This document shows, one piece after another, positions 6,965-13,415 of a stretch of DNA of 18,924 nucleotides (its first letter is position 1; each line of letters starts with the position of its first letter). This DNA comes from an uncultured Eubacteriales bacterium (GTDB lineage Bacteria; Bacillota; Clostridia; Oscillospirales; Oscillospiraceae). Below the pieces are notes generated by a model. That model did not search any database. It saw only the letters and a list, made by a program, of their open reading frames with translations, and was not told the origin of the DNA. The DNA lies in NCBI GenBank assembly GCA_902477055.1, contig CABSFY010000040.1, forward strand, positions 1-18,924, read 5' to 3'. The position numbers and the translations under genes were made by a program.

Positions 6965-7353
6965 GCGAGCCGGTGATCTTTCCCGTGCCGCCGGTTGCGG
7001 TGCGGGTGAACGGGCAGCTTTTGGGCATGACGCAGCGGGTGGAGCTGCGGGTCGAAACCGAGCCGGTGGAGGTTCGGTCGTTCGGCAAGCGGGACCCGGT
7101 CGCGGTCGTGGACGGGAAGCGAGTCTATACCGTGACACTGCGGCGACTGCTGCTGGACCGGGCGGATTTCCCAAACCAACCGGCGGCCTCCGGGCTGAGC
7201 AGCTTTTCCCTGAGTCTGTCGGACAGCGTGATGGAAACGACGTTTACGGATTGCCGTGTCGTGAAGGAGTCCGCCGTCTGTGAGGCGGGCGGCGTGCTGA
7301 TCGAGGCGCTGGAAATCCGGGCGACGGGGCGCACGATGAACAACTTGAGCTGA
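6961..7353 (+). CDS. tail-tube-like protein
   Basis: A 130-aa all-beta protein. The strand pattern resembles XkdM-type contractile-tail tube subunits: an opening VAVRVNGQLLGMTQRVELRV, an EVRSFGKRDPVAVVDGKRVY segment, and FSLSLSDSVMETTFTDCRVV near the end followed by a long ALEIRATG strand. These correspond to the fold shared by tubes and gpFII-like joining proteins. If it is a tube, the module should be followed by chaperones and a tape measure, and neither is present. It is separated from the next gene by 16 bases. Confidence 0.45.
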   Translation: MSEPVIFPVPPVAVRVNGQLLGMTQRVELRVETEPVEVRSFGKRDPVAVVDGKRVYTVTLRRLLLDRADFPNQPAASGLSSFSLSLSDSVMETTFTDCRVVKESAVCEAGGVLIEALEIRATGRTMNNLS

Positions 7354-7369
7354 GGAAGGGGGTGCGCTT

Positions 7370-7726
7370 ATGGCGGGAACCTTGCAATTTGACACATTTG
7401 TTTTTCCGGTGGACCCGGAAACGCTGCACACGACCTACCGGCACGACGTCAGCGTTACGCCGACGACGGGGGGGCAGTGGACGGTGGAGAACGTCGCGTA
7501 CCTCGGCAGAACGGTGGAGGGCGAGGGCGTGTTTTACGGCAGCGGCGCATATGCCAGCTTTCAGCAGCTTGCGGCGTATATCAAAAACTTTCAGGCGAAG
7601 GTGCTGCAGCATCCGAAATTCGGCTCGTTCCCCGCGTTTTTGACGAAGCTGGAGGCAGTCGAGGAGCCGAATGACGGGTGCTTGCGGTATCGGTTCGTGT
7701 TCGTAGAGTCGCCGGCGACGGTATAA
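7370..7726 (+). CDS. tail hub/baseplate-like protein (last gene of the cassette)
   Basis: A 118-aa protein with a DPETLHTTYRH opening and a GRTVEGEGVFYGSGAYASFQ core. The later LQHPKFGSFPAFLTKLEAVE and YRFVFVES parts recall the N-terminal domain of Mu gpN-like DNA-circularisation/hub proteins and of LysM baseplate proteins in Clostridia prophages. Those proteins are much longer, so this is a stand-alone version or a cut-down one. AGGAAGGGGGTG precedes the ATG. A strong terminator follows 30 bp after the stop, making this the clear end of the operon. Confidence 0.4.
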   Translation: MAGTLQFDTFVFPVDPETLHTTYRHDVSVTPTTGGQWTVENVAYLGRTVEGEGVFYGSGAYASFQQLAAYIKNFQAKVLQHPKFGSFPAFLTKLEAVEEPNDGCLRYRFVFVESPATV

Positions 7727-7755
7727 AGGGATTAGACAATGTTTTATAAAAACCA

Positions 7756-7793
7756 GGGGTCGAGATGCGCTGCGCATCTCGACCCCATTTTTT
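7756..7793 (+). terminator. strong bidirectional terminator ending the phage cassette
   Basis: A 13-bp stem GGGGTCGAGATGC/GCATCTCGACCCC, a 5-nt loop, then a T-run at 7788-7793. On the minus strand the same stem is followed by GGTTTTTAT, so it also ends the convergent HAD gene, whose stop is at 7798. It marks a clean border between phage-derived and host genes. Confidence 0.85.
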
Positions 7794-7797
7794 CTGG

Positions 7798-8460
7798 TCA
7801 GGTATTTTCTTTTTCAAGGAACGCGGCAAGCTCGGCTACCGTCTTAAAATAGTAGTCGCAGTTCCGGCGCATGAACGCTTCAATCTCCGGCACGTCGTTG
7901 GCCCAGCCGGCGGCGGCGAAGGGAACGCCGCAGGTGCGGCACATATCGTAGCCGGGCTTGAGGTCGTCTACCATCAGAAGCTCCTCCGGCCGGAGGTTGT
8001 AGCGCCGCATGAGCTGTTCCATCGGCCAAGGATGTGGCTTGCGCTGATGCTCCGGGTAGTCCCAGCCGTAAATCACGTCCGGCATGGGCAGGTCGTTTTC
8101 GCGGTAGTCGCGCTCGATCATGGCGGCGACGGAGTGAGAGATCACGGCGATGAGGCCGCCCTGCGCCCGGTGCCGCTGCAAAATTTCGCGGATGCCCGGA
8201 TAGGCCTTCGGGATGCGCTCGCGGACGAACGCCTGCCAGAAATGGAATTCCTCGTCCAGCTCCGCCGGAGTCAGGCCGACCTCCTGCGAGAAAAAGGGGA
8301 CAACGCCGGGATCAAAATTCTTGCGAAAGTATTCCTCCAGCGTATAGGTCTTTCCCGGCCGCACCTTTTCCAGATACGCGAGAAAGGACGGGAAATGGAT
8401 GGTCGCGGTGCTGTTGACGACGGTATCGTCGTGGTCGAGGACGAGACATTTGTACTTCAT
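7798..8460 (-). CDS. HAD-superfamily phosphatase
   Basis: A 220-aa soluble hydrolase, similar to phosphoglycolate-phosphatase-like HAD enzymes. Motif I is LDHDDTVVNS, with nucleophile D9 and acid/base D11. Motif II is the Ser in VISHS, motif III the Lys in RKPHPWP, and motif IV is MVDDLKPG. A helical cap (residues about 20-95) lies between motifs I and II. The ATG at 8460 was chosen over the much longer open frame because a GGAG site lies 7 bases before it and an excellent promoter lies just upstream. That promoter is inside the longer frame. The substrate cannot be read from sequence. Confidence 0.85.
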   Translation of the reverse strand: MKYKCLVLDHDDTVVNSTATIHFPSFLAYLEKVRPGKTYTLEEYFRKNFDPGVVPFFSQEVGLTPAELDEEFHFWQAFVRERIPKAYPGIREILQRHRAQGGLIAVISHSVAAMIERDYRENDLPMPDVIYGWDYPEHQRKPHPWPMEQLMRRYNLRPEELLMVDDLKPGYDMCRTCGVPFAAAGWANDVPEIEAFMRRNCDYYFKTVAELAAFLEKENT

Positions 8461-8490
8461 GGCATGGCTCCGATCTGGTTTTCTGGAGCT

Positions 8491-8519
8491 ATCATACCCG
8501 CAAATAAAAAATTTGTCAA
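8491..8519 (-). promoter_or_regulatory. near-consensus promoter for the HAD gene
   Basis: Read on the minus strand: TTGACA (8514-8519), 17-bp spacer, TATGAT (8491-8496). This is a sigma-A-type promoter about 31 bases from the HAD start codon. Confidence 0.75.
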
Positions 8520-8523
8520 CCGC

Positions 8524-8557
8524 GTGCAACATTTCGCCGCGTACGATTGTATTATAG
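8524..8557 (+). promoter_or_regulatory. possible ECF-type promoter of the sigma-factor gene
   Basis: TGCAACATTT (8524-8533) resembles the AAC-containing -35 of ECF-sigma promoters. It is followed by CGTACGATTGTATTAT before the GGAGGTG ribosome site. Autoregulation is common for such genes. The -10 position and spacing are not ideal, so this is a guess from pattern. Confidence 0.3.
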
Positions 8558-8574
8558 ACGAAGGAGGTGAGCGG

Positions 8575-9039
8575 ATGCGGAATCGAGCGGAATTCGAGGC
8601 GCTTTATCGGCGGCACTTTTCGACGGTCTGGAATGTGTGCATCTCGCTGCTGCACGACCCGGCGGATACGGAGGATATGGTGCATGACACGTTCCTGCGG
8701 CTGCTGGAATCGGGCAAGTCGTTTGAAAGCGAGGCTCACGAGAAGGCATGGCTCATCGTAACGGCGCGGAACGTCTGCCGCAATGAGCTGAAGCGCAGCC
8801 GCCGGAGGGACCTGCCGGAAACGGAGCGTGCCGACCCGACACCGCTGCTGGACGAAACGCTTCTGGCGGTGCGGCGGCTGCCGGAAAAGTACCGCCTGCC
8901 GCTGTACTTATTTTATTATGAGGGCTATCCCACGGCGGAGATCGCGCGGCTGCTCAAGCGGCCCGATTCAAGCGTCCGCAGCGATCTGCGGCGGGGACGG
9001 CTGCTGCTGAAACAAGAGCTTGGAGGTGCGGAAGGATGA
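8575..9039 (+). CDS. ECF-family RNA polymerase sigma factor
   Basis: A 154-aa sigma-70-like factor with only regions 2 and 4. Region 2 (residues about 8-72) contains FEALYRRHFSTVWNVC, ADTEDMVHDTFLRLLES and KAWLIVTARNVCRNELKR. Region 4 (about 98-150) contains LPEKYRLPLYLFYYEGYPTA and a helix-turn-helix LLKRPDSSVRSDLRRGR. The ATG at 8575 follows AAGGAGGTGA and matches the family start; the open frame further upstream runs antisense through the HAD gene and is not coding. The stop overlaps the next gene (ATGA), which encodes a membrane-anchored protein in the anti-sigma position, so the pair likely forms an envelope-sensing regulator. Confidence 0.9.
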   Translation: MRNRAEFEALYRRHFSTVWNVCISLLHDPADTEDMVHDTFLRLLESGKSFESEAHEKAWLIVTARNVCRNELKRSRRRDLPETERADPTPLLDETLLAVRRLPEKYRLPLYLFYYEGYPTAEIARLLKRPDSSVRSDLRRGRLLLKQELGGAEG

Positions 9040-10109
9040 AGGACCCGAAATTTTTGGAGGCATATCGGCGCTGCCAGCCTGACGAGGCGGTGCAGGAACG
9101 GCTGTTGCAGGCGCTTTTGACGGAGAAGAAGCGGCCGCGCATCGGACGGCGGCTGTTGCTGGCGGCTGCCTGCATTGCGCTGCTGGCGGCGCTGACGGCG
9201 ACGGGCTTCGCGGCCTATGAAAAATGGCGCTTGCCCGCGCCGGAGCCGTATCAACCGGGCAATCAGGGCGTTCGTGACGTACACGAAACGCAAATCTACG
9301 GCAGCGAGGCGCTGGAAACGGAGCAGCCGACGGAACAGGGCGGCGAATTGACCGATGCGGATTTCCTGCGCATGGCGAAGGAGCTGCTGGAAAGTGTGGG
9401 ACAGACGGATGTCAACATGGAGGAAATGACCGTCAGCCGCATGACGGCGCTGCTGTACGACCGCGAGGAGGTCGAGGTTAAATTTACCAACGACCGCTGG
9501 AACACGGAAATGCGCTTTACGGCAAAGACCGGGCAGCTTGTGTCGTTTTTCAGCATCGACATTGCGCCGGAGAATTCTTCTGCGGTTGGTGACGATGCGA
9601 CGGTCGAGGCGCTGGCAAAAAAATATTACGAGGCCTTGCCTGTACCGCAGGGCTATGCTATAATAGATGTCGAAAATTATGACGAACAGTATCGCAGCTA
9701 TAGCTTTGCCCGCGAGGTCGCGCCGGGGGTGTACAATCCCTATGAGCTGGTGCGCGTGGCGATCAATCCGCAGACCGGGCGACTGACGGGCTGCAACGTG
9801 TTCTGCTTCCCGCTGCTCGACGACCATACTGCCGAGGATACCGCGCTGACGCAGGCACAGGCGGAGCAGATCGCGCAGTCCTGCGACAAGCTTTATTTAG
9901 AGGGCTACGCGCTGACGGGCGCGGAGATCGAGATCGTCCTGCCGAACTGGTGCTTCACCGACTATGCCGCGGCGGATATCCGCTATGCCGATGTCAGCCG
10001 CTATGCGTGGGTGCTGACCTATGAGGTGCCGGACGCAGAATTTGCGACGATGACGCGGGTCTTTGTCGATCTCTACACCGGCGAAATTCTCGGCGGCGAT
10101 TGCGTGTAG
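9036..10109 (+). CDS. membrane-anchored probable anti-sigma factor with PepSY/YcdB-like repeats
   Basis: A 357-aa protein. It has a cytoplasmic N-terminus of about 38 residues, suited to sigma binding, and one membrane segment at residues 39-60 (LLLAAACIALLAALTATGF). An acidic linker and an external region follow. The external part has three segments ending in similar strand/turn motifs, AKTGQLVSF, INPQTGRLTGC and VDLYTGEILGG, the signature of PepSY/YcdB-like domains. Coupling by ATGA to the sigma gene, plus this topology, suggests that it holds the factor at the membrane until an outside signal arrives. No classic zinc HxxxCxxC anti-sigma motif is seen, so the inhibitory role is inferred from context. 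Confidence 0.65.
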   Translation: MKDPKFLEAYRRCQPDEAVQERLLQALLTEKKRPRIGRRLLLAAACIALLAALTATGFAAYEKWRLPAPEPYQPGNQGVRDVHETQIYGSEALETEQPTEQGGELTDADFLRMAKELLESVGQTDVNMEEMTVSRMTALLYDREEVEVKFTNDRWNTEMRFTAKTGQLVSFFSIDIAPENSSAVGDDATVEALAKKYYEALPVPQGYAIIDVENYDEQYRSYSFAREVAPGVYNPYELVRVAINPQTGRLTGCNVFCFPLLDDHTAEDTALTQAQAEQIAQSCDKLYLEGYALTGAEIEIVLPNWCFTDYAAADIRYADVSRYAWVLTYEVPDAEFATMTRVFVDLYTGEILGGDCV

Positions 10110-10160
10110 GAGCCGGTGGGCATAGACTGGAGAAACCAAATCAGAAAGAGCTGACCCATT

Positions 10161-11489
10161 TTGAAGCGTACATACAAAATTCTCTCCCTCCTGCTGGCGG
10201 CGGTGCTGGTGTTCACGGCCGTTCCGGCGGTGCGTGCGGACGAGGGTGGCGTGACGTGTACCGAGATCGTCTACGGCACGTCGGTCAACGGCCGCGACCT
10301 GACCTGCTACGTGCTGACCGACGGCGAGGAGTATTCGCGGACGCTGCTGCTGAACTTTGCCATCCACGGCTATGAGGACGCCTACGATGCCGACGGGCAG
10401 GTGCTGGTGGACTTCGCTGAGCGCCTGATCGGCCACTACAGCCGCCAGACGACGCTCCACGGCTGCCGCCTGATCGTCGTTCCGTGCGCCAACCCCGACG
10501 GCCTGCTCGACGGCAATACAAGCTACGGCTTCGGGCGCTGCAACGCGGACGGGATCGACCTGAACCGCGACTTTGACGCGGGACACTATCCCTTCCAGAA
10601 CGCCCGGAATTACACACCCGCGCCCTTTTCCGGCGTGGAATCGCGGGCGCTGCGCGATCTCTACTGGGCCTATCAGCCGGATGTGGTGATCGATTTTCAC
10701 GGCTGGTATAATGAAGTCTACGGCGGCTCGGCGACGGCGCGGAAGGTCAGCGAGCTGCTCGGTCTGCCGTATATTGGAAATCTTATGACACGCAGCGGAT
10801 TTTTCGCGCGCTGGGCACAGGCGCAGGGGTCGGTCGGTATGCTGGTGGAGCTGCCCGCACCGGACGACATCCCCCGGCGGCGCATTTACAACGCCATCGA
10901 CTGGCTCTTGACCGACACGGAGGTCTGCCCCGGCAAGCAATTTGTCGATATGCCCTATTACAATGACTGGGCGCACGCGGGCATCGTCTATATGCTGCAA
11001 AAGGGCTGGATGAACGGCATTTCCGGGACGCAGTTTGCGCCGGAGGACACGATGACGCGGGCGATGGTCGTCACGGCGCTGTGGCGCATGGCCGGGCAGC
11101 CCGCCCCGACGGGGGAAGCGGCCTTCACCGATGTTCCCGATGGAGCGTGGTACACCGACGCGGTGCTTTGGGCGGCGGAAAACGGTGTCGTGACCGGCAT
11201 CGGCAACAGCCGCTTTGACCCGGAGGACTACGTAACGCGCGAACAGCTTGCGGCGATTCTATACCGCTACGCGGCGATGCAGAACAAGGACTGTGCGTTT
11301 TCCATGCTGCCCGACTTTCCGGACGCGGCCTCGGCCAGCGACTGGGCCGAGGAGGCGCTGGCGTGGGCCGCAACGAAAAAGCTGCTCAACGGCACGGTGA
11401 TCGACGGGACGGTATTCCTCCGCCCCGCCGACAGCGCCACCCGCGCCCAGATCGCCGCGATTTTGATGCGCTATGATGAAATGAATTAA
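10161..11489 (+). CDS. secreted M14 zinc carboxypeptidase with three SLH repeats
   Basis: A 442-aa exported protein. A signal peptide (residues 1-26, cleavage after VRA) is followed by an M14 peptidase domain, probably acting on peptidoglycan stem peptides. Zinc ligands H69 and E72 (IHGYED) and H180 (DFHGW), the substrate-site motifs NPDG (111-114) and IDLNRDF (132-138), and the catalytic Glu E230 (LVELPAP) are all present. Three SLH repeats follow at about 261-313, 319-375 and 383-440, attaching it to the cell wall. The start is TTG at 10161 (MKRTYKILSLLL). It gives a perfect signal peptide, whereas no ATG does, and the ribosome site is weak (GAAAGAG). It lies 51 bp after the anti-sigma gene and may be part of its regulon. 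Confidence 0.9.
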   Translation: MKRTYKILSLLLAAVLVFTAVPAVRADEGGVTCTEIVYGTSVNGRDLTCYVLTDGEEYSRTLLLNFAIHGYEDAYDADGQVLVDFAERLIGHYSRQTTLHGCRLIVVPCANPDGLLDGNTSYGFGRCNADGIDLNRDFDAGHYPFQNARNYTPAPFSGVESRALRDLYWAYQPDVVIDFHGWYNEVYGGSATARKVSELLGLPYIGNLMTRSGFFARWAQAQGSVGMLVELPAPDDIPRRRIYNAIDWLLTDTEVCPGKQFVDMPYYNDWAHAGIVYMLQKGWMNGISGTQFAPEDTMTRAMVVTALWRMAGQPAPTGEAAFTDVPDGAWYTDAVLWAAENGVVTGIGNSRFDPEDYVTREQLAAILYRYAAMQNKDCAFSMLPDFPDAASASDWAEEALAWAATKKLLNGTVIDGTVFLRPADSATRAQIAAILMRYDEMN

Positions 11490-11496
11490 CCGAGGA

Positions 11497-11526
11497 CCGC
11501 TCTGCCGCTTCGGCAGGGCGGTTTTT
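11497..11526 (+). terminator. intrinsic terminator after the peptidase gene
   Basis: An 11-bp stem CCGCTCTGCCG/CGGCAGGGCGG with one G-T pair, loop CTT, then five T (11522-11526), 8 bases after the stop codon. Confidence 0.85.
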
Positions 11527-11547
11527 CGCATAGCAGCCGGGAAGGGC

Positions 11548-11576
11548 TTGACAGAAAAATGCGAATCCTGTAGAAT
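11548..11576 (+). promoter_or_regulatory. consensus sigma-A promoter
   Basis: TTGACA (11548-11553), exact 17-bp spacer, TAGAAT (11571-11576). It sits between the terminator and the first membrane-protein gene, 21 bases before its start codon, and should drive 11598-12463. Confidence 0.8.
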
Positions 11577-11597
11577 AACAAAAAGGGGGGGAGCGGC

Positions 11598-12005
11598 ATG
11601 GAGATGAAGGTTGTCGAGCAGTGTCCGCACTGCGACCCGGCGGGCGGGAAGCGCCTGCGATTTCCTGCGGCGGAGCAGAAGGACTGCGGGCCGCTGGCTC
11701 GTTGTCTGAATTGCGGGACGCTGTATGCGCCGAGCGCTTTGGTGTTTAGCGTGTATGTGCTGTGCTTCTGCGTGGCGGACGTGCTGAACATCCTGCTTAA
11801 GCTCGATTGGTACCCGCTATATCTCTGTGCGCTGGCGCTGGGCTGGCTGCTGAGCCGCCTGCCGTTTCTGCGGCGTTGGCGGGCGCTGCCAAAGAATGTC
11901 CCGCTGGAGCGGCAGCATTGGCTGCTGCGGCAATATCTGGCGGGCCTTGCGGTTTACTTTGTAACGGCGCTCCTTGGCTTCGCCCTAACGGCGCTGCTGC
12001 GCTGA
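11598..12005 (+). CDS. small membrane protein with N-terminal zinc ribbon
   Basis: A 135-aa protein of unknown function. C9xxC12 and C36xxC39 (CLNCG) in the first 40 residues form a likely zinc ribbon. Three hydrophobic segments follow at about 47-65, 72-90 and 113-133, with a basic loop (RRWRALPKNVPLERQH) between the last two. GGGGGGGAG precedes the ATG. The next gene, 14 bases downstream, encodes a protein with the same membrane layout, so the two are probably co-transcribed from the promoter at 11548. No enzyme motif is seen. Confidence 0.7.
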   Translation: MEMKVVEQCPHCDPAGGKRLRFPAAEQKDCGPLARCLNCGTLYAPSALVFSVYVLCFCVADVLNILLKLDWYPLYLCALALGWLLSRLPFLRRWRALPKNVPLERQHWLLRQYLAGLAVYFVTALLGFALTALLR

Positions 12006-12019
12006 GGGGAGGAAAAGGC

Positions 12020-12463
12020 ATGGATGTTTCTTCTGAAATCCTTCGTATGAAAAACGGGAGGCCCTATTTCCCGGTTTCCTTCAGCTATTTTTCCTTCAGC
12101 GACATCACGCCCTGCGTCTGCGGTGAGGAGGTCTACACTGCGACCACCGCGCAGTGGCTGCTTTCAACCGTCGGTACGTCGCTGGCCGCCGCGATCGGGG
12201 CGTTCTTGTGCTTCGGCGCGATACGGCTCCGGCTTGCGGTCTCCCACATCGGGGTGCTGAGTCTGGTGCCGTTCGCGATATTCGCGTTGGTCCTGCTGAC
12301 GGGGGTGCTCCGCTGGCTGCCGTTTCGGCTGCTGCCGTGGAAGCGCTGCCCGGCGGGGACGAACGTTTTCCGCAAACAAAAGCAGGGGCGGTTCCTCCTG
12401 CTGGCGCAGATATTGCTCGGTCTTGCCGTGCTGCTCACGGTATTGATTTTGCTCGAGTGGTGA
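12020..12463 (+). CDS. small membrane protein, probable paralogue of its neighbour
   Basis: A 147-aa protein of unknown function with hydrophobic segments at about 46-67, 76-98 and 124-145. The loop LPFRLLPWKRCPAGTN and the following FRKQKQGRFLLLAQ align by eye with the LPFLRRWRALPKNV and HWLLRQYLAGLAV parts of the preceding protein. Only one CxC pair (PCVCG, residues 31-35) remains at the N-terminus in place of the zinc ribbon. The ATG at 12020 follows GAGGGGAGG, while the longer open frame upstream overlaps the previous gene out of frame. Confidence 0.65.
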   Translation: MDVSSEILRMKNGRPYFPVSFSYFSFSDITPCVCGEEVYTATTAQWLLSTVGTSLAAAIGAFLCFGAIRLRLAVSHIGVLSLVPFAIFALVLLTGVLRWLPFRLLPWKRCPAGTNVFRKQKQGRFLLLAQILLGLAVLLTVLILLEW

Positions 12464-12544
12464 CTGCAATGCGATTGGCCTTGAAGCGGACCCCATTATC
12501 TCCCGCACGGGCTGACGGCGGAGGCGAGGGACGTATTCTTTTTC

Positions 12545-12561
12545 CCGCCCAAGGCGGTTTT
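12545..12561 (+). terminator. weak possible terminator
   Basis: CCGCC/GGCGG with loop CAA, followed by four T. The stem is short. It would end the membrane-protein transcript in the 138-bp gap before the redox genes. Confidence 0.3.
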
Positions 12562-12601
12562 CTCCGATTGGTACATTTAAGAAAGAAATAAGAGGCGTTT
12601 T

Positions 12602-12805
12602 ATGAAAATTACACTGAATCCCGACCCTGAGATCGTGCGGACCGTGCGTGAGGGGCTGAAGCGGACGGGCGGGTACTGCCCCTGCCGTCTGGAACGGACG
12701 GAGGACACAAAATGTATGTGCCGCGAGTTCAAGGAGCAGATCAACGATCCGAACTTTGAGGGTTACTGCCATTGTATGCTATACTATAAATCACGGAAGG
12801 ATTGA
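12602..12805 (+). CDS. ferredoxin-thioredoxin-reductase catalytic-chain-like iron-sulfur protein
   Basis: A 67-aa protein with three Cys-x-Cys pairs: CPC at 26-28, CMC at 38-40 and CHC at 56-58. This is the signature of the FTR catalytic chain, which uses a 4Fe-4S cluster beside a redox disulfide to pass electrons from ferredoxin to thioredoxin. The spacing here (9 and 15 residues between pairs) differs from the plant/cyanobacterial form, but the set CPC, TKCMCREF, GYCHCMLYY is familiar from anaerobic Clostridia. It is shorter than the plant chain, and no variable-chain gene is present. The thioredoxin gene follows 25 bases later, which supports the role. Confidence 0.75.
   Translation: MKITLNPDPEIVRTVREGLKRTGGYCPCRLERTEDTKCMCREFKEQINDPNFEGYCHCMLYYKSRKD
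12756..12785 (+). promoter_or_regulatory. possible internal promoter for thioredoxin
   Basis: TTGAGG (12756-12761), 18-bp spacer, TATACT (12780-12785) preceded by TGC as an extended -10. It lies inside the end of the FTR-like gene, so trx could also be expressed alone. Tentative. Confidence 0.35.
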
Positions 12806-12830
12806 TACCCAAGAGAAAGGAGCCTGCGTT

Positions 12831-13151
12831 ATGGCGGAATTGAGAATTACAACGGAAAACTTTGCGGCAGAGGTGCTGAACTCGGCGCTGCCGGTGCTGG
12901 TGGATTTTTACGCCGACTGGTGCGGCCCGTGCAAGATGCTTGCGCCGACCGTGGCGGAGCTGGCCGAGGAATATGAGGGTCGAGTCCGTGTGGGGAAGCT
13001 CAACGTGGACGAGCAGCCGGAGCTTGCCATTCGGTATAAAGTGGCCAGCATCCCGACGCTGCTGCTGTTCCGAAACGGCGAGCCGGTCGCCAAATCCGTC
13101 GGCTACTGCGAAAAGGCGGAGCTGACCGCCCTGCTCGATCGAGTCGAATAA
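12831..13151 (+). CDS. trxA: thioredoxin
   Basis: A 106-aa thioredoxin that reduces protein disulfides in the cytoplasm. The active site WCGPC (residues 30-34) follows the typical VLVDFYADWCGPCKMLAP segment. The conserved buried Asp is D25, the cis-proline lies in ASIPTLLLF, and the GEPV turn is present. Length is canonical. AAAGGAG lies 9 bases before the ATG. Pairing with the FTR-like gene suggests that ferredoxin, rather than only NADPH, can supply electrons. Confidence 0.95.
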   Translation: MAELRITTENFAAEVLNSALPVLVDFYADWCGPCKMLAPTVAELAEEYEGRVRVGKLNVDEQPELAIRYKVASIPTLLLFRNGEPVAKSVGYCEKAELTALLDRVE

Positions 13152-13161
13152 GCCCCAAAAT

Positions 13162-13205
13162 GCGCCCCGCAGAGCGGCTTTTGCCGTCCTGCGGGGCGCG
13201 TTTTT
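13162..13205 (+). terminator. strong terminator after thioredoxin
   Basis: An 11-bp stem GCGCCCCGCAG (13162-13172) / CTGCGGGGCGC (13189-13199) with a smaller CGGC/GCCG hairpin inside the loop, then G and five T. Confidence 0.85.
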
Positions 13206-13215
13206 GCTTTCACAG

Positions 13216-13244
13216 TTGCGTTTTTACGCTCCAAATGGTATAAT
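13216..13244 (+). promoter_or_regulatory. upstream secA promoter (P1)
   Basis: TTGCGT (13216-13221), 17-bp spacer, TATAAT (13239-13244), with TGG before the -10 as an extended element. Transcripts from here would carry a leader of about 165 nt before secA. The intervening bases hold no convincing ORF. Confidence 0.65.
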
Positions 13245-13351
13245 TATCGGGAAATTCGGCGGGCACGGTGAACAGCGGCCCGTTTTCGCGCATCCAAAGC
13301 CGCAAAATCGCCCCAGAATTTGAATTTTCTGTAAGCATTTGCGCTTGCCGC

Positions 13352-13380
13352 TTTTTTTGCGGGACAAGGTGTGCTATAAT
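13352..13380 (+). promoter_or_regulatory. proximal secA promoter (P2)
   Basis: A consensus TATAAT (13375-13380) with TGTGC before it. The -35 position holds only a T-run (13352-13357), so it would depend on the -10 region. It lies 36 bases from the secA start. Confidence 0.6.
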
Positions 13381-13415
13381 GTCCTTAAATTATTTCACGG
13401 AAAGGTCACAAAACC

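Noticed and set aside
1..7800. Attachment sites flanking the phage cassette
   Set aside because: I found no matching direct repeat between the two ends and no tRNA gene. The repeats at 1-528 do not recur near 7727-7800.
7765..8574. N-terminal extension of the sigma factor
   Set aside because: The extension runs antisense through the HAD gene. The ATG at 8575 has a perfect ribosome site and matches normal ECF sigma length.
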